A program made the position numbers and the translations under genes. The notes beneath the pieces were generated by a model that made no database searches, was not told the origin of the DNA, and saw only the letters and a list, made by a program, of their open reading frames with translations. A stretch of DNA of 64,000 nt from Setophaga petechia (taxonomy: Eukaryota; Chordata; Aves; Passeriformes; Parulidae): positions 19,041,572 through 19,105,571 of the forward strand of contig JANCRA010000009.1 in assembly GCA_024362935.1 (NCBI GenBank). Reading direction: 5' to 3'. Positions 1 to 10,890 of the stretch are shown here, piece by piece; within the stretch, counting starts at the first letter, position 1; each line of letters starts with the position of its first letter.

Positions 1-357
1 CATGATGCTACTCGTGATGTCATTCTGGTTGGGGAGCAAGCAAAGGCACAGGATGGCTTGAAAAAACGAATGGATAAGCTGAAGGCAACGCTAGAATGTA
101 CACACCAAGCCCTGGAAGAGGAGAAAAAGAAGACAGTAGATCTCCTTATTTCTATTTTCCCTGAAGAGGTGGCTCAGCAGTTGTGGCAGGGGCAGCAGGT
201 TCAGGCCAGGAAGTTTGATGATGTCACCATGCTCTTCTCGGACATTGTTGGCTTCACTGCCATCTGTGCCCAGTGCACGCCCATGCAGGTCATCAGCATG
301 CTCAACGAGCTCTACACGCGCTTCGACCACCAGTGTGGATTCCTTGACATCTACAAG
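1..357 (+). CDS. GUCY1A2: GUCY1A2 exon (partial): coiled coil and start of cyclase domain
   Basis: This exon encodes 119 residues of the alpha-2 subunit of soluble guanylate cyclase, which makes cGMP from GTP when nitric oxide binds the haem of the partner beta-1 subunit. The frame is open from base 1, so the exon begins upstream. Residues about 12-50 are a charged helical stretch, rich in Glu and Lys, that matches the signalling coiled coil. It leads into the class III cyclase fold with LFSDIVGFT; Asp81 of this fragment (bases 241-243) is the first metal-binding aspartate. The exon ends in LDIYK at a phase-0 donor, GTAACA, at 358. Alpha-2 is favoured over alpha-1 because [40 protein letters not shown] and CGFLDIYK match the alpha-2 paralogue as I recall it. 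Intron read-through would stop at TAG 379-381. Confidence 0.95.
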
Positions 358-560
358 GTAACAGTTCAAGTCCTAACCTAGCAAAACATAACTGAAATGA
401 AGGCAGAAAAAAATCCCAGTAGCTTTCTTCATAAATTGCAGACCTTCCTCAGAAAAATATGGAGGCAATGTTTTTGTTTTATGTGTAAAAAAACCCAGAT
501 CTGAAATATGACCATTGAAACTCAAATGCTTGAATATGAAGCGGTCATCATGATACTCCC

Positions 561-587
561 ATGGGAATATTGGCCTCATATTCCCAT
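561..587. repeat. Perfect hairpin, 10 bp stem
   Basis: ATGGGAATAT at 561-570 is the exact reverse complement of ATATTCCCAT at 578-587, with a 7 nt loop between. It lies in the intron just after the first exon. No function can be assigned, and chance is a reasonable explanation in an intron this long. Confidence 0.6.
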
Positions 588-1726
588 TTTCTTGTAGAAA
601 TACACATCTCCTGTATTATAGTCTGGTTTCCTTTAGATGACACATCAGCCACAGCGTTCTAACAATGAAGAAGTGTACAGTGATGTATCCTAAGCCAGGC
701 TTCAGCTCCTCAGAGGAACTCACTTTTGACTTGAATGGTTTAGGGTTTAGGCATTTATCTTTCCCTTGAAATAACTAAAATTTTCCATAAGGAGCGGAGC
801 ATTCACTAGAAAAAGTTATAAGGAACTTCAACTTCCACTGAAAAACAGGAAGAGGACAGCAGATATCTATGCATAGTAAATGCAATGAATGGGACATGGT
901 GCTGGTGTGCCATGCTCCAAAGGAAATGTCACACATGCTGGTCCCATTAGAGAACTCTTAGAGAACTCATCTTCACATCTCTTAAATAGATTTGGTGTCT
1001 AGTATGTATTTGAGAGAAAAAAAGGGGGAGATAGAATTTAATAAATGCACTGAAGATATTAGCAGTGTAATTATCCTGTGAAACCTACAGACTGTTTTGT
1101 ATATGGAATGCCTTTAATATTGTGATAGAAGAAATAGAGCAAGTCTCTTTTTATATGTTAATGCACAAGAGAAAAGATATGTGGTTGTAAAATTATATAT
1201 TGACTTTATCACATCTCTGAGGTTTGCAAACTAAAAGTTTTCAAACTATTTAATATTTGTTGATAGACTGTAAAGAAAAAGGTCTCAAAAATGTCCTGCT
1301 CCTTTAATTTCTAGCCTTTAATGCACTTTAAAAGGAATTGAAAAATAATTACTACCTATCTAAATAATAATCATGGCTGAAAAGCTACAGCATGTACCAC
1401 AGATAAAACTGAAAATGGTATAGCTAAAGGTTGGTAGGGCAGTTTACCAAAATAAACAAGTACACTCTAAAGAAGTTTTGGGCTCCTGGTTTAGGGGTTT
1501 GTTTTCCTAATGCTCAGAAGCCAAAGGCCATCTTGGGACGTGAATGCAGGGGAAGGTATCAGCCCTAATTTAAAAACTGTTGTGGTTTTGTGCTGTCAGA
1601 AAAGATGGTGAGTGTGATCTCAGTTTGTGTTCATCTAATGTTGCTGTGCTGGATTATGACTCAGCTTCAGGAACAGGACTTGAGGAACTTCTAACCCAGA
1701 GTCAGGAGGATACCTAGTGACCCTGC

Positions 1727-1755
1727 TTCACATGCTGTGTATTCACATGCTGTGT
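1727..1755. repeat. 15 bp-period tandem duplication
   Basis: The 14-mer TTCACATGCTGTGT occurs at 1727-1740 and again at 1742-1755, separated by one base. A further TTCAC follows two bases after the second copy. This looks like a small slippage duplication in the intron. Confidence 0.75.
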
Positions 1756-2429
1756 CTTCACTCACTGTGTTCCCAGGTGATTCATTTCAGCGGTTTTGAA
1801 GTGTTCAGAATATCCTTTGCTGAAAATTATGGTTGCATGGGAATAGGATATCAAGTATGCAAAACTCTATGATCTGACTGCAAAGAAGGTTGGTTGAGTC
1901 CTCTGAGAACACTAAGAAGGAATATTTTTGCATAGGGATAATCACCACCACAACAATTATGATTTTATAAGTTATTGTCAGGTAGTGAATTCTAGATACT
2001 TAATCACCATTACTTGTACTCAGGCCACCTCAAAGATATATTTGTGTAACTAGGCTTCAGAAATTTATCATGTGACCTAAATACATACATTTTTAAATTT
2101 GCTTGTCTTAAAGCAGCATGGCAAAAATAATTTGCAAAGATTATTTGGTGGACACATCTGAATGCCAAATGCACCATTTTGTAAACAGAAAATTAAGTAA
2201 AATACGATAAATAAATTCCATGCTGTAAATTATTTACCCAGCTTTACTGTTAAAGAATTTTGTGTTCAGAACCTCACTGCTTCTAATCTGGCAATGAATG
2301 TAGTATTTTCATTTGTCTCATGCTGTTCATCCAGGGATGTTTATAGAGAAATATGGCACAGAAAGAACAAAGATCTTCACATGTAACTAATCAGACATAG
2401 AGGGCAAGCATAATAAGCTCTTGGATACA

Positions 2430-3045
2430 GACTGAAAATGGTTGGAGAGAGCTGAAGGGTGATGAGTTAGACTGAAATTTCTTGGAAATCAAAGTAAGTA
2501 ACCATAACTGATGACATAGGGAAAGCTTATCCAATGGATGGAGGTGCAGGTTAAAATGACATAGACAGATTATGGGCTCAGAAGATGAATTTCACAGCAG
2601 CATTTTGAATGGATAGCAACGATGACAGATTAAATTTGTCCAGGCTGAGGGAGAACATTGCTGTAATTGAGATGCACGGTGCTATAAGCCTGGGTGACAG
2701 TTTTAGCAATCTAGAAGAATCTGTGTTTTATAAACTTGGGAAAGGATCTGCTGACATATAGCCTTGGTGAAAAGATTAGGAGGGACATGCTCATGGTAAT
2801 CACAGAAGAACAAGGAGGTGAAAGAACTGAGACCTGATGATGCATTTGGAAACTGGGGCTGCTGACTATCAGAGCTAATTATATTTGGCTTGAGGTTGAG
2901 GAGTGGGAGAAAAAGTCAAGCAGCGAGTGCAGTTCAGGTCAGTGTAGCTGGCAAGCTGGTGTTTGTGGACATGCAAGTAGAAGCATGGACTCCAGGAGCA
3001 GAAGTCATGGGAGAGATATCTCAGTACATTTTGAAAGCTGTGGCT
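2430..3045 (+). repeat. Possible ancient LINE relic (L2/L3-like)
   Basis: The stretch is richer in G and purines than its surroundings. It carries a word order I associate with very old amniote LINE 3' regions: a segment on an element found in an 'aacattgctgtaattgaga' context, then 'ttttagcaatctagaagaa', and later 'gtttgtggacatgcaagtag' followed by 'ggagcagaagtcatgggaga'. The match is diverged and recalled from memory rather than aligned. The edges are approximate. An open frame at 2890-3177 overlaps it but shows no known domain. An alternative is simple unrelated intron sequence. Confidence 0.35.
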
Positions 3046-3475
3046 TTGGGTAAAATATGTACTTGTTGGCCTCTTTTGACCTGTTTTTCTCTGCCTCTGA
3101 GTTCCTGTTGTTTATCAGCCAAGGACTGGGAAATGGTGCTTCAGTTAAGCCATCTCTTTATCAAACAAGCTATTTAGATATGCTGCAGCCATGTCTTCTG
3201 GCATTTAGACTTAACCCTGCAGTCTGAAATCTTCCCTGCTTAAGATTCCCACAGCTTCTGTTTCTCCTTCATGTAATATGTATTTGACATTGGCTCATTT
3301 ACAATATTTGTGTCTTGTTGAGTCCTTCTGCCTTTGTAGGCTTACTTTCTCAGCTCTTTCCCCCTCAGTTTCCTTTCTGAAGCATTTCCCTCTTGCACTC
3401 TTTAACTGTGTAAAGGCAGCATTTATTATGCATGTTTTTTGGCTGCATGGCTGGGTTGTGTCAAGCCAAACAGAG

Positions 3476-3495
3476 CAGAATCAGGCCTGATTCTG
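3476..3495. repeat. Perfect 20 bp palindrome
   Basis: CAGAATCAGGCCTGATTCTG is identical to its own reverse complement, with no spacer and a central AGGCCT. The palindrome stops cleanly at both ends. Part of it lies in the word AACAGAGCAGAAT, which recurs about 50 bp downstream (3521-3541 region). It could be a cruciform or a dimeric protein site, but nothing else supports that. Confidence 0.85.
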
Positions 3496-5388
3496 TAGGT
3501 GTTAGTTTCTTTGTCTTTCTCTAAACAGAGCAGAATTTGTCCTTGAAGACATTATAGATTTTCTCTGACGTTATACTTCACTTTCTCTGAAGTTCTAAGT
3601 CCCACTTTCCTTGTCTAAGCAGAGAGTGCTAAATGTTTTTTGAAAACGAACTGTGGTCAGCTGCCAGAATTTCTTTGCTATACATCTTCATCGTAAACAT
3701 TTTAATTGAAAGTTTATTGATTATTTATATAAGACAATATAATTACATACACTCATTTTACAGTCAGAATCCACAGCTTCGCTGTGTGGATTCATGCTTT
3801 CTTTTTGGTCTCATTATTTGGCTGAGCTGGCACTCTCTCTGAGCAGTACCACATGCAGCTTCCATGGGCTTTTATTCTTGGCAACATGGTACACTTAGTA
3901 TGTTACATCTTCATTTTCTAATTTTATATGCCTAACACGGTATACAGTCTTAATCTTGGCTCATTGTAAAGACCTAAGACTAAATAATGATGGGAAATCT
4001 GGACTTTCTTGCAAGACTTCAAGACTGATACTCACTAGTTTTGAAGAATGCTTATATGTAAAAATGTTTATATTTAAAATGTAATTTTAAACTCCCATTT
4101 TCTAAGAATATCACTTTACATTTCTGTACTAGTAGTTTAGGTTGCAGAAATCCCTAATCATTTTACGGAAAATACCAGTACATTCTCAGTGCCATGACTG
4201 TCCTCTCTTGAGAACTAATACATCTTGTACTCAAATACAAGTATTTGTACATACTTGTACTCAAATAAATGTTCTCAACCTTAATAACAGTGCTATAATG
4301 ACTAAAGAATACTTCAGTAAGCACAGTCATGAGCTTCAGATTATTCTGAAGTTTTCCTGGCTTTATGTTTCATAAGTTAAAAAACATAGTCTCCAGTTTT
4401 CCTGTAAAATATATGGCCACTATTTTTGCCATCTTCCCATCTAGTTTTAACTTTTTAAGTTCTGTGCAAAAACATGGCCATTTTGAGAAGTTTTAAAATT
4501 CTAAACTTCAGCTTAGGCACTTGCAAAATGCAGGAAATGCAATTAAGATATATAAAATGATAGTGATACTCTTACATGAGCAATACAGAACACATAAAAT
4601 ATTACGAGATACCTTTTTATAAAAATGGAATGGTGCAGTTCTGAGGATTACCAGTGAACTAGGTGTTGCTTCTTCCTGATAGCTTAAAGTCAGTGGGTTT
4701 TGAATGTGTAATAGATGAAAATGGGCAATAGAAAAAAATTTGCATAGCCCAGAAGCTCGCTCTCTCTGCAGTCCACCCAGCCTGGGAGAAATGCCTTCAG
4801 CACACGGCTCTGTTTTGGTCCCACCACAGAGGGTTCCTGAACCTTCTTTCTCCTGTCTCTGAGCTGGCCATGACACATTCTCCTCCTTGAAGTCTTTGCC
4901 TGTACCTGGACTTGCTGGCACTCTGGCATGTCTCACTCCAGTATGAAGTTAGCGCAAAGCCAGGGCAGCTCTCTCTTTGGGGAACTCAGAAGTGTTCTTG
5001 GGTTAAGGGGAAGAAAAACCCTAAGGGAAAAAAAAGAAACACAAAATGTTCCACGGATTTTCCCTGCAGATCTGGTGTAACACCACCGAAGAACTCAAGA
5101 ATATTTTAAGACTTCCCATTTCTTTTAAGCATATATTTTTCTCCAGCCTTGTGGACGATTTACACTTTCTGTCTTCAGGGAGATCTGCAAATGAAGCAAA
5201 CAGACACTCAGGCTCCAGAAGAGTTATTATTTGCTTTATAAACACAGCCCTGCACAAAGCACTAAAATATCTGTGCATGTTCTCCTGCAATACATCGCCC
5301 AAGAATCCTCTAAAGAGCCTAGGACTTCTGTTTCTGTATACAACTACTTCTCTACTTCTTCACTAATACCATACTTGTATATAATTCC

Positions 5389-5393
<5 letters not shown>

Positions 5394-5422
<29 letters not shown>
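5394..5422. repeat. Poly-T tract, 29 T
   Basis: An uninterrupted run of 29 T residues is followed by CTTTCTTTG. It creates an artificial phenylalanine run in one reading frame and a lysine run on the other strand, so frames crossing it should not be read as genes. It may be the reverse complement of a retroposed poly-A tail, but no element body is recognisable beside it. Confidence 0.9.
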
Positions 5423-8400
5423 CTTTCTTTGTTTGGTCTCTCTCCTTTCACTTTTCTCTTACCTGGAATGCACACATTCGTTTGTAACTGCCCTGGTCCA
5501 TTTCTCTCAAGTTGCATGGGAGCCTTAGGGTCTGTGTCCAGCTTACAGATCCTGTGAGCACTTTCCAAGTCCTCAGTTTCTATGTGAAGCCTGGCTATAA
5601 GCTTTAACTTGAATAGGACCGAGAAGGGTGTCCTCCCTGCTCCAAACTGAGGATCAAGCCCACATACTGTGGCCAGGCAGGAAGCATGGCCAAGGGCATT
5701 CCCTCTTGCAGCACACAGATGCTGTGTCCCTGATGCTAGGTCCTTCATTTTATTCTGTCCAGTTTTTCCACCTTTTAAATTTTAGTACCTCTGAGGGACT
5801 GGAGAAAATTAATTTCACTTTCCATCTGCTTTGGCCCTTTTCATTTTTAAGCAGTCTGGCTGGACTATCATGTACCAAGATGCAACATTTTCATTCATGC
5901 AAATAGCATTTATAACTGTACCTTAATTTATTAAATTATTTAAATTAACATGGAGGATACTTAAGTAAGTTTATAGAAACTGGATGACATATAAGAATTT
6001 CAGGACACATAAATTAAAGCCTGCATAACCTTGAGGAGGATGTTCTGGTTCACTAGGAGTTTAAATACTGCGGGTACCTCTGGCAAATTAAGATCACACT
6101 TACACTGGGAGAAAGACAATCACATATTAATGTGATTTCAGTTTACTGAAATGTGTTTCTTGGGTCATACACGATTATTCTAACATTTTCTTGTTTTGTT
6201 AAGTAGTTCTGCAGTCTGATATTGCAATAGGCAGAATGCCAGCCAGGAAATTTTCTGTTCATCAGAGATAAATGGTCTGATTTTTGCAGTTTCATATTTA
6301 CCTACAGAAGAGAGAAATCATTTATACACTATGAATTTTGTATTCTGTGGCTGTTGTGTGCAAACCTGATGTTGGTGTCATGTAGACTGCAAGTCTTCTG
6401 GCATGACTGTTTTAACTACTGAAAAAAACCCCCTCTTTTAAGATACTAGGTAGTAATTCTACATGGCAAGTACTGTTTGCCTTTTTTCTTCTGTAAAGGA
6501 AGTAACACTCTGAATTACAGTGTAGATGAAAGAGTTTCTCCGTATATTGCATATTGAAAGATCTGTACTTAAGACTGCTAAGTAGGTGCTTTAGAAAGAG
6601 TTCAAACACAGCTCTTCCTGCAAAATGCTCCTGAACTTGCCAGTGTGTAACATCATTAAATTCACTAAAAATAAGATGCCCTCAGGCCTGGTAAGAGCAA
6701 TTGCTTCTTAATTAGGCTCCTGGGAAAGGAGCTTGGTTTTATAGGAAGTCACTTCTTTTGAAAAATGAGCTTTACAAGAAGAACGGAGTTCTGAACTTCA
6801 TAGGTGGATGCCTGTAATCCCTCTCTTCTCACATGGGAGGAGTTTTCCTAAAGTATTTCTAAAAGCAGAATGTCATGTCATAAAAGTGTTGCAAAGTTAC
6901 CTTGAAACTTGGGCACAAGATTTCACTGCCTAGGAATTGATTTTGAAAACATTAGAGACAGAAGCTAAGAGAGTGAAACACTAAGTAAAAAACTGAAGGA
7001 CATTCTTTGAAAGCAATTGTGTTCTCAGATCCTATTTTGAAAACTTTATAATCCTTTCCAAAGCAGAAAGTTTTTTATAATATACCAGAGATTTGGAAAT
7101 CTATAAATAGTGCTGTATGCTGACGGATATTGTTAAGCTTAAGCAGTGTTGCAAAATTCAGCTGTTTCAAAGCTTTGCTGACAAATCTTTGCAGTAGAAA
7201 AAACTTAGAGAAAACTTCAAAACGTAAACAGAATTAGGCCTTAATTTCTATTCAGAATCAGCACAAAACTAAATATATTTTGTTGCATTTGAAAAAGGAC
7301 AGTATTCACTCCTTGCAATGTAGACAGAAATGTGGATCTAGACCTACCTCAGGATCAAGAATACCTAGTCCAAGCTCAGAGAAGGCTTTTGTGAACTGCA
7401 TTTACACCACCTCCAGGGAAAGAGCACATACACTTAATGTCTCAGGGAAATAACCTTATCTGGTTTCCCTCTGGCATGTTTGTTTGTTATTTCTTTCCTT
7501 AGAATCTGTGTTTTAGATTAAATGACTTGTTCAAGTCTTCGTACCATACGCTGCCCAAAATACTTCACATCTGCTCTCCCTGCACTTAGTGATTAATAAC
7601 ATCCCCTGACCTGCATGCCAAAATATGCACGGCCAGACCCAGGACTTTCTGAGCTAAGCAGGATCTTGCTGTTGTGCTGACAAATGGTATCATAGCACTA
7701 GCAGTCAGTACACTCATGCAGTCCTTCTCTTGGCTTGGGGTATGCTGTGGGAGCAAGAACATGCCCACTGTGCTGCACTTTCAAAGGCACAGAGCACCCC
7801 TAGAGTCTTCTGGGAGTCTCACAAACTAAGCCTGTGGCCCACATAAACCTGTTTTTCAGGCAATGCCCAGAAAAGCATGCTGGTGACAGCATGGGAGGGG
7901 TCTTGCCTATCAAATGACAGTCTGGGCATGGATGCAGGCAATTAAGCAAAGACACACACATTTGCATCCTGCTGTAGTAAATGGGAAAAAAAGAACTTTA
8001 CAGAATTCAGGATGGAATGCGTCAGGATGGATTGAAAATTCATTTTTCTCTTCAGTTACTATAGAAAGAGTATAGATGAGTATACTGAATTAAAGCTTCA
8101 TTTTTATGTGACTGATGCTTGGTAATGTGAGCTCCATCATGAATGAGAACATTGTAAGGTTATGACTGATCTGCAGAGATACTGTGAGAATGATTTGGGT
8201 AGAAGGAAATATGGAGGATGTCAATGACATCTTGAGGTAGAATATGAATATCAAATAAATTGTTCCTGTGATGAGTGCTGAGATTACTGACTTAAAACTA
8301 AAAAGGAGAGAATCTCCATTTTCTTCAGGTTTTGTCCCATATCAGCTAAAAGCTGTCCTGTTTGCTGCTGGACTAGAAGTCATGGACGGGAATAATGGAG

Positions 8401-10439
8401 CCCAAATGAAAAGTCTGAAGCACCGTGTTGACACATACCACAGCCTTTTCCTTATTCTCCTGCTGTACAACTTAGGGCAGAAAACAGCTGAAAGAAAAGC
8501 CTTTGGGAGATACTAATAACTTCAAAGGTTTCCTTTACAGTTAGACTTGCAAGAATTTCATCTTAAGGCTGAATTTGACTGTATTTCTTTAGAAGGAAGA
8601 CATTTCAGCTTTCATAACAGAAGTACATAGTTTTGAGGTACTGTGTAGTTCAGTCTTGCAGATGGAATGAAATATGGATAAACAGGATAATGAATATTGT
8701 GTGAAGGCATAGGTCTTTACTGTAGGCCCTGATAATTTCCAGTGTTCATTCATATGCTGAATTTTGGCCTCATGCTGGGTTGAAACTTATAAAATCATCA
8801 CCTTTAATATTTGTATGCTGCCTTGGAAATGCAGCCTGGGCGTGCAGGAAGCTAAGATGTGTTCCAGTAAGTCTAGGCTGAGCAGTATAAATAGAACTTT
8901 GACTTTGCTCATTAAGAAACGCAATCCAGGTCTTGAAATCAAAATAATATTTTAGAAGGCTTTGATTTTGCTGTTAAGGTCATCATAAAAATCACTTAAG
9001 GTTTATACCTCCAATAAATGCTTTTCCGGATTAATATCGAAGACTGGAAAGGAAACTGATCTGTGGAGTGTAGAAGGTTTTTCCACTGGTTCCTCTGACA
9101 ATCTAGAGATCAGCTTTCCTAAAGGACTATTTGATTTTGCAGAACTTGCCATGTCCTTCTTTTAAAATTGACCTGCCCCTGTGACCTTCAGAGGTTCAAT
9201 CCGCCCTTCTGCCTCTTCACATAGTCTTGTTAATTCTTCCTTTTCTACAGTTCTGAGGTAGAGGTGAAAATACACTACTTTTAGCATAGTGTTAATAATT
9301 AGACTTATCCTCACAGTCAACAGAGGAATGTTTGATTTTATAGGGTAAGTGTAAATGTTTTTAAATGTTAGACTTTTGTTTATGAAGGAGGTTCTTAGCA
9401 CAGGTCAGGTAACTGCAAGAGTTCCCATTGGTTTCTTTGATTATAAAGAGAATTAAGAATGAATAGCTCATATTCAAATTGCTATATTAGACATATTTCT
9501 GGTTAGGTGAACTGAATCTCACCTGTGTGAATTACAGCTGCTACATCTCTGCAGCTTACAGTCTGTAAGATTGAGCTGCAGCTGAAATACTGCTTCTTTC
9601 TATTAGTGCCATCTACTTTTCATGTGTTTTATGGTTATTTAATGATGGTATAGTTTGATGCCATGTTATAGTTAATGCACAGAGTGTATTTTAACTGGGC
9701 TAAAGGAATTTTTTCTGCATTTTAATTTCTCTCATACAATCAGTATCCTCTCAAGTTATTTCTTGCTACCTTCCTTGATTTTTGTTATAGTGCCACTGGA
9801 GAAACTCCCATTGCCACTGGCATAGATATTCTCTTGTCTCTCAATAGGGTCCCTTAGAACACTTAAATGATTAATTCAAAGTCTGAATTTCTATACATTA
9901 TATGAATGAATGTGATGATTGTTGTCAAAACACCTCATCATTGCTCAGTCCCACTGAAAGAATTAGTAGCATAATTAATGGCTATATTTGAGAACAGGGA
10001 ATACCATATAGTTATAGCTTGGATTGTCTTAGAATCTGCCAAAATAGTGCGTTATAATGGTCTGTACTTGTACTGAATGTGGTTGCTTGAAGAAATAAAA
10101 GATGCTTTGTGAGCTACTTATGAAATGTCAGGCTCATACAGCAAACTTCTTTATAGCATTTTCATTTTGAGATTTACCATCTAAAATAAAAAGATTAAGT
10201 TCCTTATCCTCATGTTTGCTGAAGTATCTATGAGAATCTTCACTGTCTGCAGATGCTTGATTGCTTTAAAAAGCTTCTTTTTATCTGAGTAAGACCTTGT
10301 TCCCAGTAAGTTTCACAGGTTTTCCTGTTTCCTAATTCATAAGGATGCTGATTTAATTTTTTCTCTTGCTCTCTTAACCTCCACCGCTGTGGAAAGCCCA
10401 CTTGTATCCCCTCAAGTGCCATGAAACCATGTCTGCTGC

Positions 10440-10890
10440 AGTCTGGACAAGCTCAGCTCTCCCAGCCTGTTTTCCCAGGTGCTCCAGCCCCCATCTTGCT
10501 GGCCTCAAAGAGTTGAATCCAGTTTATCAATCTCTGTCTTGCACTGAGGACCCCCAAAGTGGATGTAGTATCTGAGTCTAACAAGTGCTGAGTGGGGGGT
10601 GATTGGCACTTCCCTGGCCTCTGTTCATACATCCAGAATGTCACTGGCCCTCTTTGTTCCCAGGACTGGTTCCCGGCCCATGTGGTATTTACTGCCCAGC
10701 AAGACCCCCAGGGTCTCTCCCAAAGAGCCACTCTTCAGGAAGTTGGCTGTATCAGTTCCAGAGAAATTCTTTCCCAGGGACAGGACTTTGCACATGTCCT
10801 TACTGAATTTCACAAGCTTCCAATTCATCCTGCCTGTGCAAGTCACTCAGGATGGCAGCCCAGCCCTAGAGCAAATTGACAATTGACCTG
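10440..10890 (-). repeat. CR1 LINE fragment, - strand
   Basis: Read on the - strand this is the 3' part of the CR1 reverse-transcriptase frame. On the + strand the words CCAGGTGCTCCAGCCCCCAT, CACTGAGGACCCCCAAAG, CCAGACTT-type spacing words, and CAGGACTTTGCACATGTCCT followed by GAATTTCACAAGCTTCC match the usual antisense CR1 order. The frame is broken. Several overlapping open frames on both strands at 10453-10886 are by-products of this element, not genes. The left edge is approximate and the normal CR1 3' tail is not seen there. Confidence 0.8.

Noticed and set aside
5231..5748. Opposed frames of 108 and 134 codons
   Set aside because: They run through the 29-T tract and gain Phe and Lys runs from it. 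No recognisable domains.
10592..10886. Three overlapping + strand open frames of 67-95 codons
   Set aside because: They are read across an antisense CR1 fragment. The sequence matches CR1 word order, the frames overlap one another, and no protein family is recognised.
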